From an uncultured Pseudorhodoferax sp. (GTDB taxonomy: Bacteria > Pseudomonadota > Gammaproteobacteria > Burkholderiales > Burkholderiaceae): a DNA stretch of 6,590 nucleotides. Each line of letters starts with the position of its first letter. Within the stretch, counting starts at the first letter, position 1. Below, piece by piece: positions 1-5,361 of this stretch. Under the pieces are notes generated by a model. The model searched no databases. It was not told where the DNA came from and was given only the letters and a program-made list of their open reading frames with translations. The position numbers and the translations under genes are program-made. The DNA lies in assembly GCA_913776795.1 (NCBI GenBank), contig CAJYRH010000375.1, forward strand, positions 1 through 6,590, read 5' to 3'.

Positions 1-191
1 ACCTGCACTGCGCGACCGACTGGGAGCCCTATGCGCAGCAGATGCTGCAGGTGCTGTCGGGCGAGCCGCTGCTCGCCAACACGGCGGCGGATTTCGCGCC
101 GCGGCCGCACTACCGGCCCGACACCAAGTTCGAGCGCCGCGGCCTGCGGCTGGGCCACGGCGTCTGGGACCTGGTGTTCCGGCGCCCTTGA
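1..191 (+). CDS. trmB: tRNA (guanine-N7-)-methyltransferase, C-terminal part (5' end outside window)
   Basis: This is the last 62 residues of TrmB, the cytoplasmic SAM-dependent enzyme that makes m7G at position 46 in the variable loop of tRNAs. The reading frame enters at base 3 and ends with TGA at 189-191. The tail carries the family's C-terminal signature: a [13 protein letters not shown] stretch near the left edge, then Arg-Pro-x-Tyr-Arg-Pro, then [19 protein letters not shown] just before the stop. These agree closely with the end of E. coli TrmB as I remember it. The SAM-binding Rossmann fold lies outside the window, so activity cannot be judged. The gene converges on uppP with 78 bases between the two stop codons. 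Nothing suggests truncation other than the window edge. Confidence 0.94.
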   Translation, partial: LHCATDWEPYAQQMLQVLSGEPLLANTAADFAPRPHYRPDTKFERRGLRLGHGVWDLVFRRP

Positions 192-200
192 CGGGCTCAC

Positions 201-221
201 GTACCCTTCGGCCTGCGGCCT
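201..221. repeat. Left copy of a 21-base imperfect direct repeat flanking uppP
   Basis: ACCCTTCGGCCTGCGGCCT at 203-221 recurs with one mismatch at 1113-1131. Over 21 bases (201-221 against 1111-1131) the match is 19 of 21. Each copy contains a small dyad, GGCC-NGC-GGCC. This copy sits in the spacer between the trmB and uppP stops. It may be an interspersed G+C-rich hairpin repeat or a chance similarity. Confidence 0.5.
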
Positions 222-237
222 GTCCCGCCGAGCGGGA
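210..237. terminator. Two small hairpins between convergent trmB and uppP, possible terminator region
   Basis: Two short perfect stems lie back to back in the 78-base gap between the convergent stops: GGCC-TGC-GGCC (210-220) and TCCCGC-CGA-GCGGGA (223-237, six base pairs, three-base loop). Neither is followed by a T-run on either strand, so they are not classical intrinsic terminators. The position is where a bidirectional stop would be expected. Confidence 0.3.
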
Positions 238-269
238 GCGGGCTTGCCCGGGGCGGCCCGGCGCGGCGC

Positions 270-1106
270 TCACAGCGGCTGCAGCACCCCCATGCCCAAG
301 GCCACGAACACCGCGATGCCCAGCACGACGCGGTAGTACACGAAGGGCATGTAGCTGCGCGTGGACACGAGCTTGAGGAAGCCCACGATCACCGCATAGC
401 CGACGAAGAACGCGATCACCGTCGCCAGCAGCGTTTGGCCGCCTCCCACGGTGTTCTCGGTGCCCCAGGTCTTGTAGAGCTGGTAGAAGCCTGACAGCAG
501 CACCGCCGGGATGGCCAGCAGGAACGAGTAGCGTGCCGCCGCCTCGCGCGTGTAACCGAGGACCAGCCCCATGGTGATGGTGCCGCCCGAGCGCGAGACG
601 CCGGGGATCAGCGCCATGGCCTGGGCAAAGCCGAACGCGATGCCGTGGCCCCAGGTGAGCCTGTCCAGCGTGCGCTGCTTGCGGCCCATGCGGTCGGCCG
701 CGGCCAGCAGCAGCGCGAACACGATCAGCATGGTGGCCGTGATGTAGAGGTTGCGCAGCGAGCCTTCGATCGCGTTCTTGAACAACAGCCCCAGCACGGC
801 GATGGGCGCCGTGCCCAGGATCACGAGCCAGCCCATGCGGGCGTCTGCGTCCAGCGGCCGGCCGCGCTGCGTGAGCGAGGCCCACCAGGCCAGGAAGATG
901 CGCACGATGTCATGGCGAAAGAACAGCAGTACCGCAGCCTCGGTCCCGATCTGCGTGATGGCCGTGAAGGCAGCGCCCGGATCGCCGCCCGACGGCAGCA
1001 GCGGGCCGAAGATGCGCAGGTGCGCACTGGACGACACCGGCAGGAATTCCGTGAGGCCCTGGATCAGCCCGAGGACGGCGGCCTCGCCCCAGCCGACCGA
1101 ACTCAT
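270..1106 (-). CDS. uppP: Undecaprenyl-diphosphatase (UppP/BacA family), 278 aa
   Basis: An integral inner-membrane enzyme that dephosphorylates undecaprenyl pyrophosphate to the C55-P carrier used for peptidoglycan and other envelope polymers; overproduction of the family gives bacitracin resistance. Both catalytic motifs are visible: [15 protein letters not shown] at residues 16-30 (Gln16/Glu20 of the (E/Q)xxxE pattern, His29) and PGVSRSGGT at 168-176 (Arg172). The chain is rich in hydrophobic segments (about 93-110, 120-138, 155-167, 193-210, 225-246, 257-275). Length fits the family (about 265-280 aa). I chose ATG at 1106. The frame stays open to 1310, but the extra residues are not membrane-like, and AAGGG lies 7 bases before this ATG. 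Q instead of E at the first motif position is a known variant, not a defect. The gene is divergent from the pseudouridine synthase gene and convergent with trmB. Confidence 0.95.
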   Translation of the reverse strand: MSSVGWGEAAVLGLIQGLTEFLPVSSSAHLRIFGPLLPSGGDPGAAFTAITQIGTEAAVLLFFRHDIVRIFLAWWASLTQRGRPLDADARMGWLVILGTAPIAVLGLLFKNAIEGSLRNLYITATMLIVFALLLAAADRMGRKQRTLDRLTWGHGIAFGFAQAMALIPGVSRSGGTITMGLVLGYTREAAARYSFLLAIPAVLLSGFYQLYKTWGTENTVGGGQTLLATVIAFFVGYAVIVGFLKLVSTRSYMPFVYYRVVLGIAVFVALGMGVLQPL

Positions 1107-1110
1107 CGGA

Positions 1111-1131
1111 GCACCCTTCGGCCAGCGGCCT
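1111..1131. repeat. Right copy of the 21-base imperfect direct repeat flanking uppP
   Basis: Matches 201-221 at 19 of 21 positions. This copy lies just upstream of the uppP start. Its complement contains the AAGGG that serves as the uppP ribosome binding site and a GGCC-GCT-GGCC mini-hairpin. Confidence 0.5.
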
Positions 1132-1146
1132 CCCGTGCACGGGTGC
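1111..1146 (-). promoter_or_regulatory. Possible RNA structure covering the uppP ribosome binding site
   Basis: In the minus-strand transcript GCACCC (1146-1141) can pair with GGGTGC (1116-1111), six perfect G+C-rich pairs. The 24-base loop holds a smaller GGCC-GCT-GGCC hairpin. The 3' arm includes part of the AAGGG (1118-1114) that precedes the uppP ATG. A competing 12-base perfect palindrome, CCCGTGCACGGG, occupies 1132-1143. Ribosomes translating the upstream frame would have to open this structure. No folding energy was computed. Confidence 0.35.
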
Positions 1147-1276
1147 AGTGGCGCATCTGCATGGAGCGGCCAGGCGCCGTGCTCATCGCGCGGCTCCGAG
1201 AATGGTGGCAGTGGCCGGTGGCGATGCAGGGCTGGACAGGCGCATGGATTGTGGGTGCTGAGAAAAAGGCCGGCCG

Positions 1277-1303
1277 ATGATAGCGGCCCAGGGTTTCCAC
1301 CAA
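1277..1303 (-). promoter_or_regulatory. Weak candidate uppP promoter
   Basis: On the minus strand TATCAT (1282-1277) resembles a -10 box. TTGGTG (1303-1298) is a poor -35 with a short 15-base spacer. It would give a uppP leader of about 160 bases. Just downstream the minus strand reads GGCCGGCC and then five T (1275-1263). This could instead be part of a weak terminator or attenuator, with the GGCCG/CGGCC stem at 1272-1288. Both readings are tentative. Confidence 0.22.
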
Positions 1304-1320
1304 GCGGCATGACAGCTCAG

Positions 1321-1335
1321 CGACAATTCCGCGCC
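1321..1335 (+). promoter_or_regulatory. Candidate -10 element next to the start codon (leaderless type)
   Basis: CGACAATTCCGCGCC directly precedes ATG 1336. GACAAT (1322-1327) resembles a sigma-70 -10 hexamer and lies only 8 bases before the ATG, so the message would begin at or near the start codon. No Shine-Dalgarno sequence is present and no good -35 is visible. The same element, with one base changed, precedes the thioredoxin gene on the other strand (5901-5887). This argues for function and for the 1336 start. Confidence 0.4.
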
Positions 1336-2256
1336 ATGCCAGCACCCGCCGCGCCCGCCCTGCCCCTGCGCGACGGCGTGAGCGCCAGCGCCGTCGGCCT
1401 GCCCGCCGGCCCCTGGGCGACCTGGCTGGACTTCTTCGCCGAGCGCTTCCCGCATGTGCCGCGCGGCGACTGGCAGGCGCGCCTGCGCGGTGGTGAGGTG
1501 TGGGACGCGCAGGGCCGGCCGCTGTCGCCGGACGCGGCGTACCGGCCGCACGGCAAGGCCTGGTACTACCGCAGCCTGCACGACGAGCCGCGTGTGCCGT
1601 TCGAGGCCGCCACCCTGTTTCGCGACGACCACCTGCTGGTGGCCGACAAGCCGCACTTCCTGGCCGTGACGCCGGGCGGGCGCTACCTGCACGACACCTT
1701 GCTGGCACGCCTGCGGCGCGAGACCGGCCTGGTGGACCTGCAGCCGCTGCACCGCATCGACCGCGAGACCGCAGGACTGGTGCTGTTCAGCATCCGCCGC
1801 CAGGACCGCGATCCCTACCACGCGCTGTTCCGCGAGCGGGTGGTGGACAAGGAGTACGAGGCCGTGGCACCGGTGCGCACGGAGCTTGCACTGCCCCTGC
1901 TGCGCGAAAGCCGCATCGTCCAGGGCACGCCGTTCTTCCGGCAGTGCGAGGTGGAGGGAGCGCCGAATGCCAGCACGCTGCTGGCACTGGCGCAATCCTG
2001 CGGGGGCCGGGGCCGCTACCGGCTCGCGCCGCGCACGGGCCAGCGCCACCAGCTGCGCGTGCACATGGCTGCACTGGGCATCCCGATCCTCGGCGATGCG
2101 TTCTACCCGAAGGTCACCCGCGGACCGGACGAGGACGACGACCACGCGCAGCCGCTGCAGTTGCTGGCGCGGGGCATCGCCTTCCTCGATCCGGTGACGG
2201 GCCAGCGGCGCAGGTTCGACAGCCAGCGCCGGCTGAGCGGACTGGCGCCGGCCTGA
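1336..2256 (+). CDS. RluA-family RNA pseudouridine synthase, 306 aa
   Basis: Isomerises specific uridines in rRNA or tRNA to pseudouridine; the target cannot be told from sequence. An S4-like N-terminal region (about residues 20-75) is followed by the catalytic domain. The family signature is HRIDRETAG at 139-147, with Asp142 as the predicted nucleophile; the usual form is HRLDxxTSG, so Ile and Ala are conservative changes. The second hallmark is TGQRHQLRVH at 234-243, with Arg241 in the conserved position, followed by GIPILGDAFYP. An acidic patch (DEDDD) follows. ATG 1336 was preferred to the in-frame ATG 1309, because the likely -10 box at 1322-1327 would leave 1309 untranscribed. The gene is divergent from uppP (229 bases between starts) and ends in a strong hairpin facing the lipoprotein gene. 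Family certain; subfamily (TruC/RluA/RluC type) left open. Confidence 0.9.
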   Translation: MPAPAAPALPLRDGVSASAVGLPAGPWATWLDFFAERFPHVPRGDWQARLRGGEVWDAQGRPLSPDAAYRPHGKAWYYRSLHDEPRVPFEAATLFRDDHLLVADKPHFLAVTPGGRYLHDTLLARLRRETGLVDLQPLHRIDRETAGLVLFSIRRQDRDPYHALFRERVVDKEYEAVAPVRTELALPLLRESRIVQGTPFFRQCEVEGAPNASTLLALAQSCGGRGRYRLAPRTGQRHQLRVHMAALGIPILGDAFYPKVTRGPDEDDDHAQPLQLLARGIAFLDPVTGQRRRFDSQRRLSGLAPA

Positions 2257-2268
2257 GGCGGCCGGCGC
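2245..2268. terminator. Perfect 9-bp hairpin between convergent genes, likely bidirectional terminator
   Basis: GCGCCGGCC (2245-2253) pairs perfectly with GGCCGGCGC (2260-2268) around a six-base loop that contains the pseudouridine synthase TGA. The lipoprotein stop lies 7 bases further on. The only gap between these convergent genes is 19 bases, so this stem is the obvious place for both transcripts to end. No T-run follows on either strand, so it may act as a 3' end protector or a pause rather than a classical intrinsic terminator. Confidence 0.5.
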
Positions 2269-2275
2269 GCACTGC

Positions 2276-3910
2276 TCAAGGCGTGCAGTACTGCGGCGTC
2301 GACGTGGTCGGCGCAGTCAGATCCGTGGCCGTGTAGGTCTGCACCGGGCGCACGGTGATCGTGCAATTGGCGCTGACGTCGAACTCGAACAGGTTCCAGT
2401 AGTCCGTGCCGCTGGTCTCTCCGGCGGCAGGCGGCGTGATCAGCTGGACGGCACGGCCGGGTATGTTGACTTCGACCCGCGCGCCGGACTGGGAGATCGG
2501 TCCGTCGCTGTACCGCGAGAAGTTGTGCACCGTGTACTTGTAGGTGCCGACCATCAGTTTGGTGATGGTGATGACTTCAGGGCCGTAGCTGTCGGTGTCG
2601 TCCACATCGAGGTTGGCGAACGGCGCCTGCGTGAGCGAGCCCTCGTTGCCGTAGTACACCAATTGGCCGCTGGGCGTCATCAGGTGCGAGTCCAGATCGC
2701 TCGGCAACGCGCCCCAGGTCAGCTTCATCGTGATGCCGGCGCCGGTCTGGCTCAGCGTCAGGCAGTCGGCCCAGTCGATGTCGACCGCACTGGCCGTGTT
2801 GCGCATGGTGTTCGTCAGGCGGCCGGCCGCGACGGCAGTGATGGCCGCCTGGCCGTCGCGCCGGATGGGCAGGCTGAAGTTGCCGCTGGCATCCGTGTAG
2901 GCGTAGCTGGTGCCGGTGTAGTCGATACCGTCGCTGCCCACGCGGGCGTTGGCTACCACGGCTCCGCTGGCATCGCGCACGCAGCCGCGAACCAGCACGG
3001 TGTTGTAGACCTGGTCGGCGTTCCAGGTGGAGAAGTGGCTGACCGTACCTTCGTAATAGGCACCGCTGCCCGAGCCTGCAAGCGTGGCCGTGCCTTCCTG
3101 CTCCCAAAGCCCGGTCGTGGTGTTGTAGTGGAACAGTGGGATCGTCGCCGGCACCGTGCTGTTGCGCGACACCATCGGGATGCGGATGGTGGCGGTCTGG
3201 CCGCTACGCAGGTTCAGGGCCGCGCCGGTGCTGTCGGTCAGCGTGACGTTGAGCGCGCCGAAGCTCTCGATCGGCAAAGTGCTGCCGCCGGCCGTCCCCG
3301 TGCGGAAGTCGCCTGGCATCAATTGCGGGTCCAACGCCGAATCGATCGGCGTCAGTTGCACCGTGATGTTGCCGGTGGGCAAGGTGCCATCGGCACGCTG
3401 CACGCCGTTGGCCGGCAGGGTGACCAGTGCAGACCCTGTCGTGACGGTGCCGCCCGTCGCAACGGGAACCGTGTCCGTTTTCGCGACCGGCACCAGGCGT
3501 GCCTGCACGTCGACGGTCGTGTTCTCCACGAGGTCCGCGATGCGGCCATTCTCGGCATAACCGGATGCCTGGAACAGGACGGGCGTGCGCGCGCCGACCG
3601 GCACGTTCGACAGGGTGTAGGTGCCATCGGTGGCCGTGGTCGCGGACAACGCGCCCACGCGCACCGTCACACCGGCCACGCCCAGGCCGGTCGCACCGTC
3701 CACCGCCTTGCCGGCGATGGTGGCGGTAGGACCCGTCGGCGTGGTGGGCGTGGTGGGCGTGGTCGGCTCGGTAGGAGTCGAGGGGGTCGTGGGCGTGGGC
3801 TGCGTCGGCGTCGGATTGCCGTCGTCATCACCGCCACCGCAAGCGGCCAGGCACAACGAAACGATCAGTCCTGCTCCCCATGCTCGGAGTTGTGTTTTGG
3901 AATAGCGCAT
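2276..3910 (-). CDS. Multidomain outer-membrane-type lipoprotein with a YfaP/DUF2135-like C-terminus, 544 aa
   Basis: A secreted lipoprotein of unknown function. The signal peptide ends in a lipobox LAAC (21-24) with lipidated Cys24; the following Gly-Gly-Gly, not Asp, suggests outer-membrane sorting. Residues 33-62 are a Thr/Pro linker. Residues about 64-140 form a carboxypeptidase-regulatory-like beta module. Residues about 155-298 resemble the FAM171/CILP beta region (VTLPANGV, IESFGALNVTLTD, TIPLFHYNTTTGLWEQEGTA, VSHFSTWNAD). Residues about 304-378 are a second regulatory-like module. Residues about 393-520 match the YfaP/DUF2135 pattern (LTWGALPSDLDSHLMTPSG, then VDDTDSYGPEVITI). Cys310, 383, 516 and 542 could form disulfides. 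ATG 3910 is preceded by AAAGG at about 6 bases. Domain names come from memory of family patterns. A surface or periplasmic binding role is plausible; no enzyme motif is seen. Confidence 0.85.
   Translation of the reverse strand: MRYSKTQLRAWGAGLIVSLCLAACGGGDDDGNPTPTQPTPTTPSTPTEPTTPTTPTTPTGPTATIAGKAVDGATGLGVAGVTVRVGALSATTATDGTYTLSNVPVGARTPVLFQASGYAENGRIADLVENTTVDVQARLVPVAKTDTVPVATGGTVTTGSALVTLPANGVQRADGTLPTGNITVQLTPIDSALDPQLMPGDFRTGTAGGSTLPIESFGALNVTLTDSTGAALNLRSGQTATIRIPMVSRNSTVPATIPLFHYNTTTGLWEQEGTATLAGSGSGAYYEGTVSHFSTWNADQVYNTVLVRGCVRDASGAVVANARVGSDGIDYTGTSYAYTDASGNFSLPIRRDGQAAITAVAAGRLTNTMRNTASAVDIDWADCLTLSQTGAGITMKLTWGALPSDLDSHLMTPSGQLVYYGNEGSLTQAPFANLDVDDTDSYGPEVITITKLMVGTYKYTVHNFSRYSDGPISQSGARVEVNIPGRAVQLITPPAAGETSGTDYWNLFEFDVSANCTITVRPVQTYTATDLTAPTTSTPQYCTP
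3738..3764. repeat. 9-bp tandem repeat (three units) coding the Thr-Thr-Pro linker
   Basis: The unit GGCGTGGTG (plus strand) occurs three times, the last with one change, and degenerate copies extend across about 3725-3814. On the coding strand each unit reads Thr-Thr-Pro, so gain or loss of a unit keeps the frame and only changes linker length. This is a likely site of length variation between strains. Confidence 0.75.
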
Positions 3911-4216
3911 TTCAACCTTTCGGGATCAGTGGACAGGGCGGCCGCGCCGGTTGCGAAGCCTTCGCCGCCTCTGTCGTCTGGTGTGATCAGCCGTGGCGGG
4001 CGTCATGCCGGCCCCGACGCGTTCAGCGCTTCGGCCGGACATGGCCCACCGCTTCGAACGGTTCCGGTGGGACTTGGCTGGTGGCGAAGCGCTGCGAGTC
4101 TATGAGCGATCGACGGCGACACCCCACCCCGGGGCGACCGTGTGTGCATATTCCCGCCGGACTTTCCGCCTTAGTGATGACGTGGTGCGACAGCGTGGTT
4201 CACCGCCCGCTCCTGC
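3911..4216. other. 306-base spacer without a convincing gene
   Basis: This spacer lies downstream of the transglutaminase-like gene and upstream of the lipoprotein gene, both on the minus strand. It should therefore hold the end of one transcript and the promoter of the next. I see AAAGG for the lipoprotein start, a small GCGAA-GCC-TTCGC hairpin (3953-3965), the nested inverted repeat at 4024-4094 and a 7-bp stem TCACCGC/GCGGTGA (4200-4206 with 4221-4227) at the transglutaminase stop. No promoter stands out. Short plus-strand frames cross it, but none looks like a known protein. Confidence 0.6.
4024..4094. repeat. Nested inverted repeat, 71 bases
   Basis: The outer arms CAGCGCTTCG (4024-4033) and CGAAGCGCTG (4085-4094) are perfect 10-base complements. 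Inside them CCCACCG (4045-4051) and CGGTGGG (4065-4071) form a second perfect 7-bp stem around a 13-base loop that can pair further (GAA/TTC). The whole would make a two-tier RNA hairpin on either strand. It lies in noncoding sequence 114-184 bases upstream of the lipoprotein start and 123 bases or more beyond the transglutaminase stop. No T-run follows. It could be a structured transcript end, a leader structure or a small RNA. Confidence 0.55.
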
Positions 4217-5329
4217 TCACGCGGTGATCTCGCGCGCCGTGATCTGGTACTTGAAATCGTCCGGCGCGTAGGGATCGAAGCGGCCCTGGGCGTTCTCGGC
4301 CATGGGGTACATGAAGAAGCCCAGTGCCTCGCCGCGTGCGCCCGGCAGCTGGAGGTCGTGCGCGGTGTTGTAGGCCATCCAGTTGCCTTCCCAGCCACCG
4401 AACAGGGCTCGGTTGACCGGCGCGACGACAGGGTTCTGCACGGTCTTGATCCACTCGGGCGTCTCCAGCCGCATGACCTTGGCGACATCCGCCGGGTCCA
4501 TCGCCACCCAGCCGTGGCCCGCCAGGTGCACCTCGGCGCGGCAATGCTGCGCGCCCTTGAGGCTGGCCGGGTTGCCGCCGAGCTCCTTGTAGCCGAAGGC
4601 CGAGGGCGCCAGCCGCAGGCCGTACACGTCGCGCGCAGGCACACCGACGGCGCGGCACAGGCCCACGAACAATGCGTTGAGGTCGGCGCACTTGCCGCCC
4701 AGGTCGCCGGTCTCCAGCAGGCTCGCGATGTCGCCTTCGCCGCAGCCGCGCACCTTGGGCTCGCGGTAGGTATTGGCAACCACCCAGTCGTAGATGGCGC
4801 GGGCCTTCTGCACATCGGTGCGTGCGCCCTGGGTGGCCTTCAGCGCAGTCTCGCGCACGATGCCATCGGTGGGCAGCAGCGCGGTGGCGCGCGTATAGAA
4901 GCGCAGCGTGTCCGCCGACTCCGTGGCGTCGGCGCGGCGCGACCAGTCGACGGCGCGGTTCTGCGTGGCGACACGGCTCGTGACTTCGGCGAAGGGCTGG
5001 GCCTGACCCGGCGCAAATTCCACCGCCAGCATGCGGGCCCCTTCGTGGCCGTCCTGCGTGATGCGCGCCTGGCCATTGCTCGCGAAGCCGTGTGTCAGTG
5101 TGCGCTGCCAGTCGGTGTCCAGCGAGGGCAGCGGGATCCAGACACGGGTCGCGCCCTGCAGCGGCGCGAGGTCCACGCGCGTGGTGACCTCGAAGCTGCG
5201 CCAGCCCTGCGGCTGGGGATCGAAACGGCGGGCCGCCGGCATGGCCTGCGTCCGGCCGAGAACTGGAGCGGCTGCGGCGGCCGTGGCGGCTGTGCATTGG
5301 GCAAGGAATTGGCGACGGCTGGCCGGCAT
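4217..5329 (-). CDS. Tat-exported transglutaminase-like (papain-fold) protein, 370 aa
   Basis: A periplasmic member of the transglutaminase-like superfamily; such proteins are usually proteases, amidases or peptide-processing enzymes rather than protein cross-linkers, and the substrate here is unknown. The N-terminus carries a twin-arginine motif, SRRQFLA (4-10), then an Ala-rich core, pointing to Tat export. The catalytic core shows Cys214 in LGGKCADLNALF, His268 in CRAEVHLAGHGWVAMD and Asp278 in MDPAD, an intact Cys-His-Asp triad. Residues about 40-125 form an N-terminal beta region. Other mature cysteines are 196, 225 and 263. ATG 5329 was chosen because AGGAG (5343-5339) lies 9 bases upstream. 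An in-frame ATG at 5362 overlaps the upstream TAA (TAATG) and would add 11 residues. The gene is the second of an operon behind the thioredoxin gene. Superfamily certain, role inferred. Confidence 0.88.
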   Translation of the reverse strand: MPASRRQFLAQCTAATAAAAAPVLGRTQAMPAARRFDPQPQGWRSFEVTTRVDLAPLQGATRVWIPLPSLDTDWQRTLTHGFASNGQARITQDGHEGARMLAVEFAPGQAQPFAEVTSRVATQNRAVDWSRRADATESADTLRFYTRATALLPTDGIVRETALKATQGARTDVQKARAIYDWVVANTYREPKVRGCGEGDIASLLETGDLGGKCADLNALFVGLCRAVGVPARDVYGLRLAPSAFGYKELGGNPASLKGAQHCRAEVHLAGHGWVAMDPADVAKVMRLETPEWIKTVQNPVVAPVNRALFGGWEGNWMAYNTAHDLQLPGARGEALGFFMYPMAENAQGRFDPYAPDDFKYQITAREITA

Positions 5330-5338
5330 GGCGTGGAT

Positions 5339-5343
5339 CTCCT
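5339..5343 (-). promoter_or_regulatory. Ribosome binding site deciding the transglutaminase-like start
   Basis: AGGAG on the minus strand, 9 bases before ATG 5329, is the strongest Shine-Dalgarno sequence in the window. It favours 5329 over the alternative ATG at 5362, which overlaps the stop of the thioredoxin gene and would place this site inside the coding region. Confidence 0.7.
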
Positions 5344-5361
5344 GAAGGCAAAGGGCGCGCA

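Larger units (their letters stand above)
1103..1186 (-). other. Candidate 27-codon upstream frame overlapping the uppP start (ATGA)
   Basis: On the minus strand an ATG at 1186 follows GGAG (1197-1194) at 7 bases. It opens a 27-residue frame whose TGA (1105-1103) shares the ATGA of the uppP start codon. The peptide is basic, with seven Arg and a single Glu. This is the layout of a translationally coupled leader frame. The caution is that this frame is open for about 600 bases back into the opposite-strand neighbour, as often happens by chance in G+C-rich DNA. A real peptide is therefore possible but unproven. Confidence 0.3.

Noticed and set aside
270..1106. Gln in place of the first Glu of the UppP motif as a sign of an inactive enzyme
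   Set aside because: The family motif is (E/Q)xxxE and QGLTEF versions are common, so this is ordinary variation.
1107..1310. Extension of UppP by 68 residues to an ATG at 1310
   Set aside because: Family members start near MSSVGWGEA; the extension lacks membrane character and the Shine-Dalgarno sequence fits ATG 1106.
751..1335. Extension of the pseudouridine synthase frame upstream of 1336, giving a 501-residue protein overlapping uppP
   Set aside because: The extra 195 residues are antisense to the conserved uppP coding region and match no part of the family. The likely promoter and homologous protein length place the start at 1336.
1183..2145. A 320-codon minus-strand frame inside the pseudouridine synthase gene
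   Set aside because: Antisense shadow of a gene with intact active-site motifs on the plus strand.
3738..3764. Possible CRISPR-like array from the repeated units
   Set aside because: The units are 9 bases, contiguous and without spacers, and they encode the Thr/Pro linker of the lipoprotein.
2525..4105. A 526-codon plus-strand frame opposite the lipoprotein gene
   Set aside because: Antisense shadow: the opposite strand has a signal peptide, lipobox and structured domains, while this translation is repetitive His/Arg/Gly/Val sequence.
3993..4271. A 92-residue plus-strand frame across the gene-free spacer
   Set aside because: It resembles no family I know, has no clear ribosome site, and its last third is antisense to the transglutaminase-like gene. 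It also includes the nested inverted repeat, which explains part of its composition.
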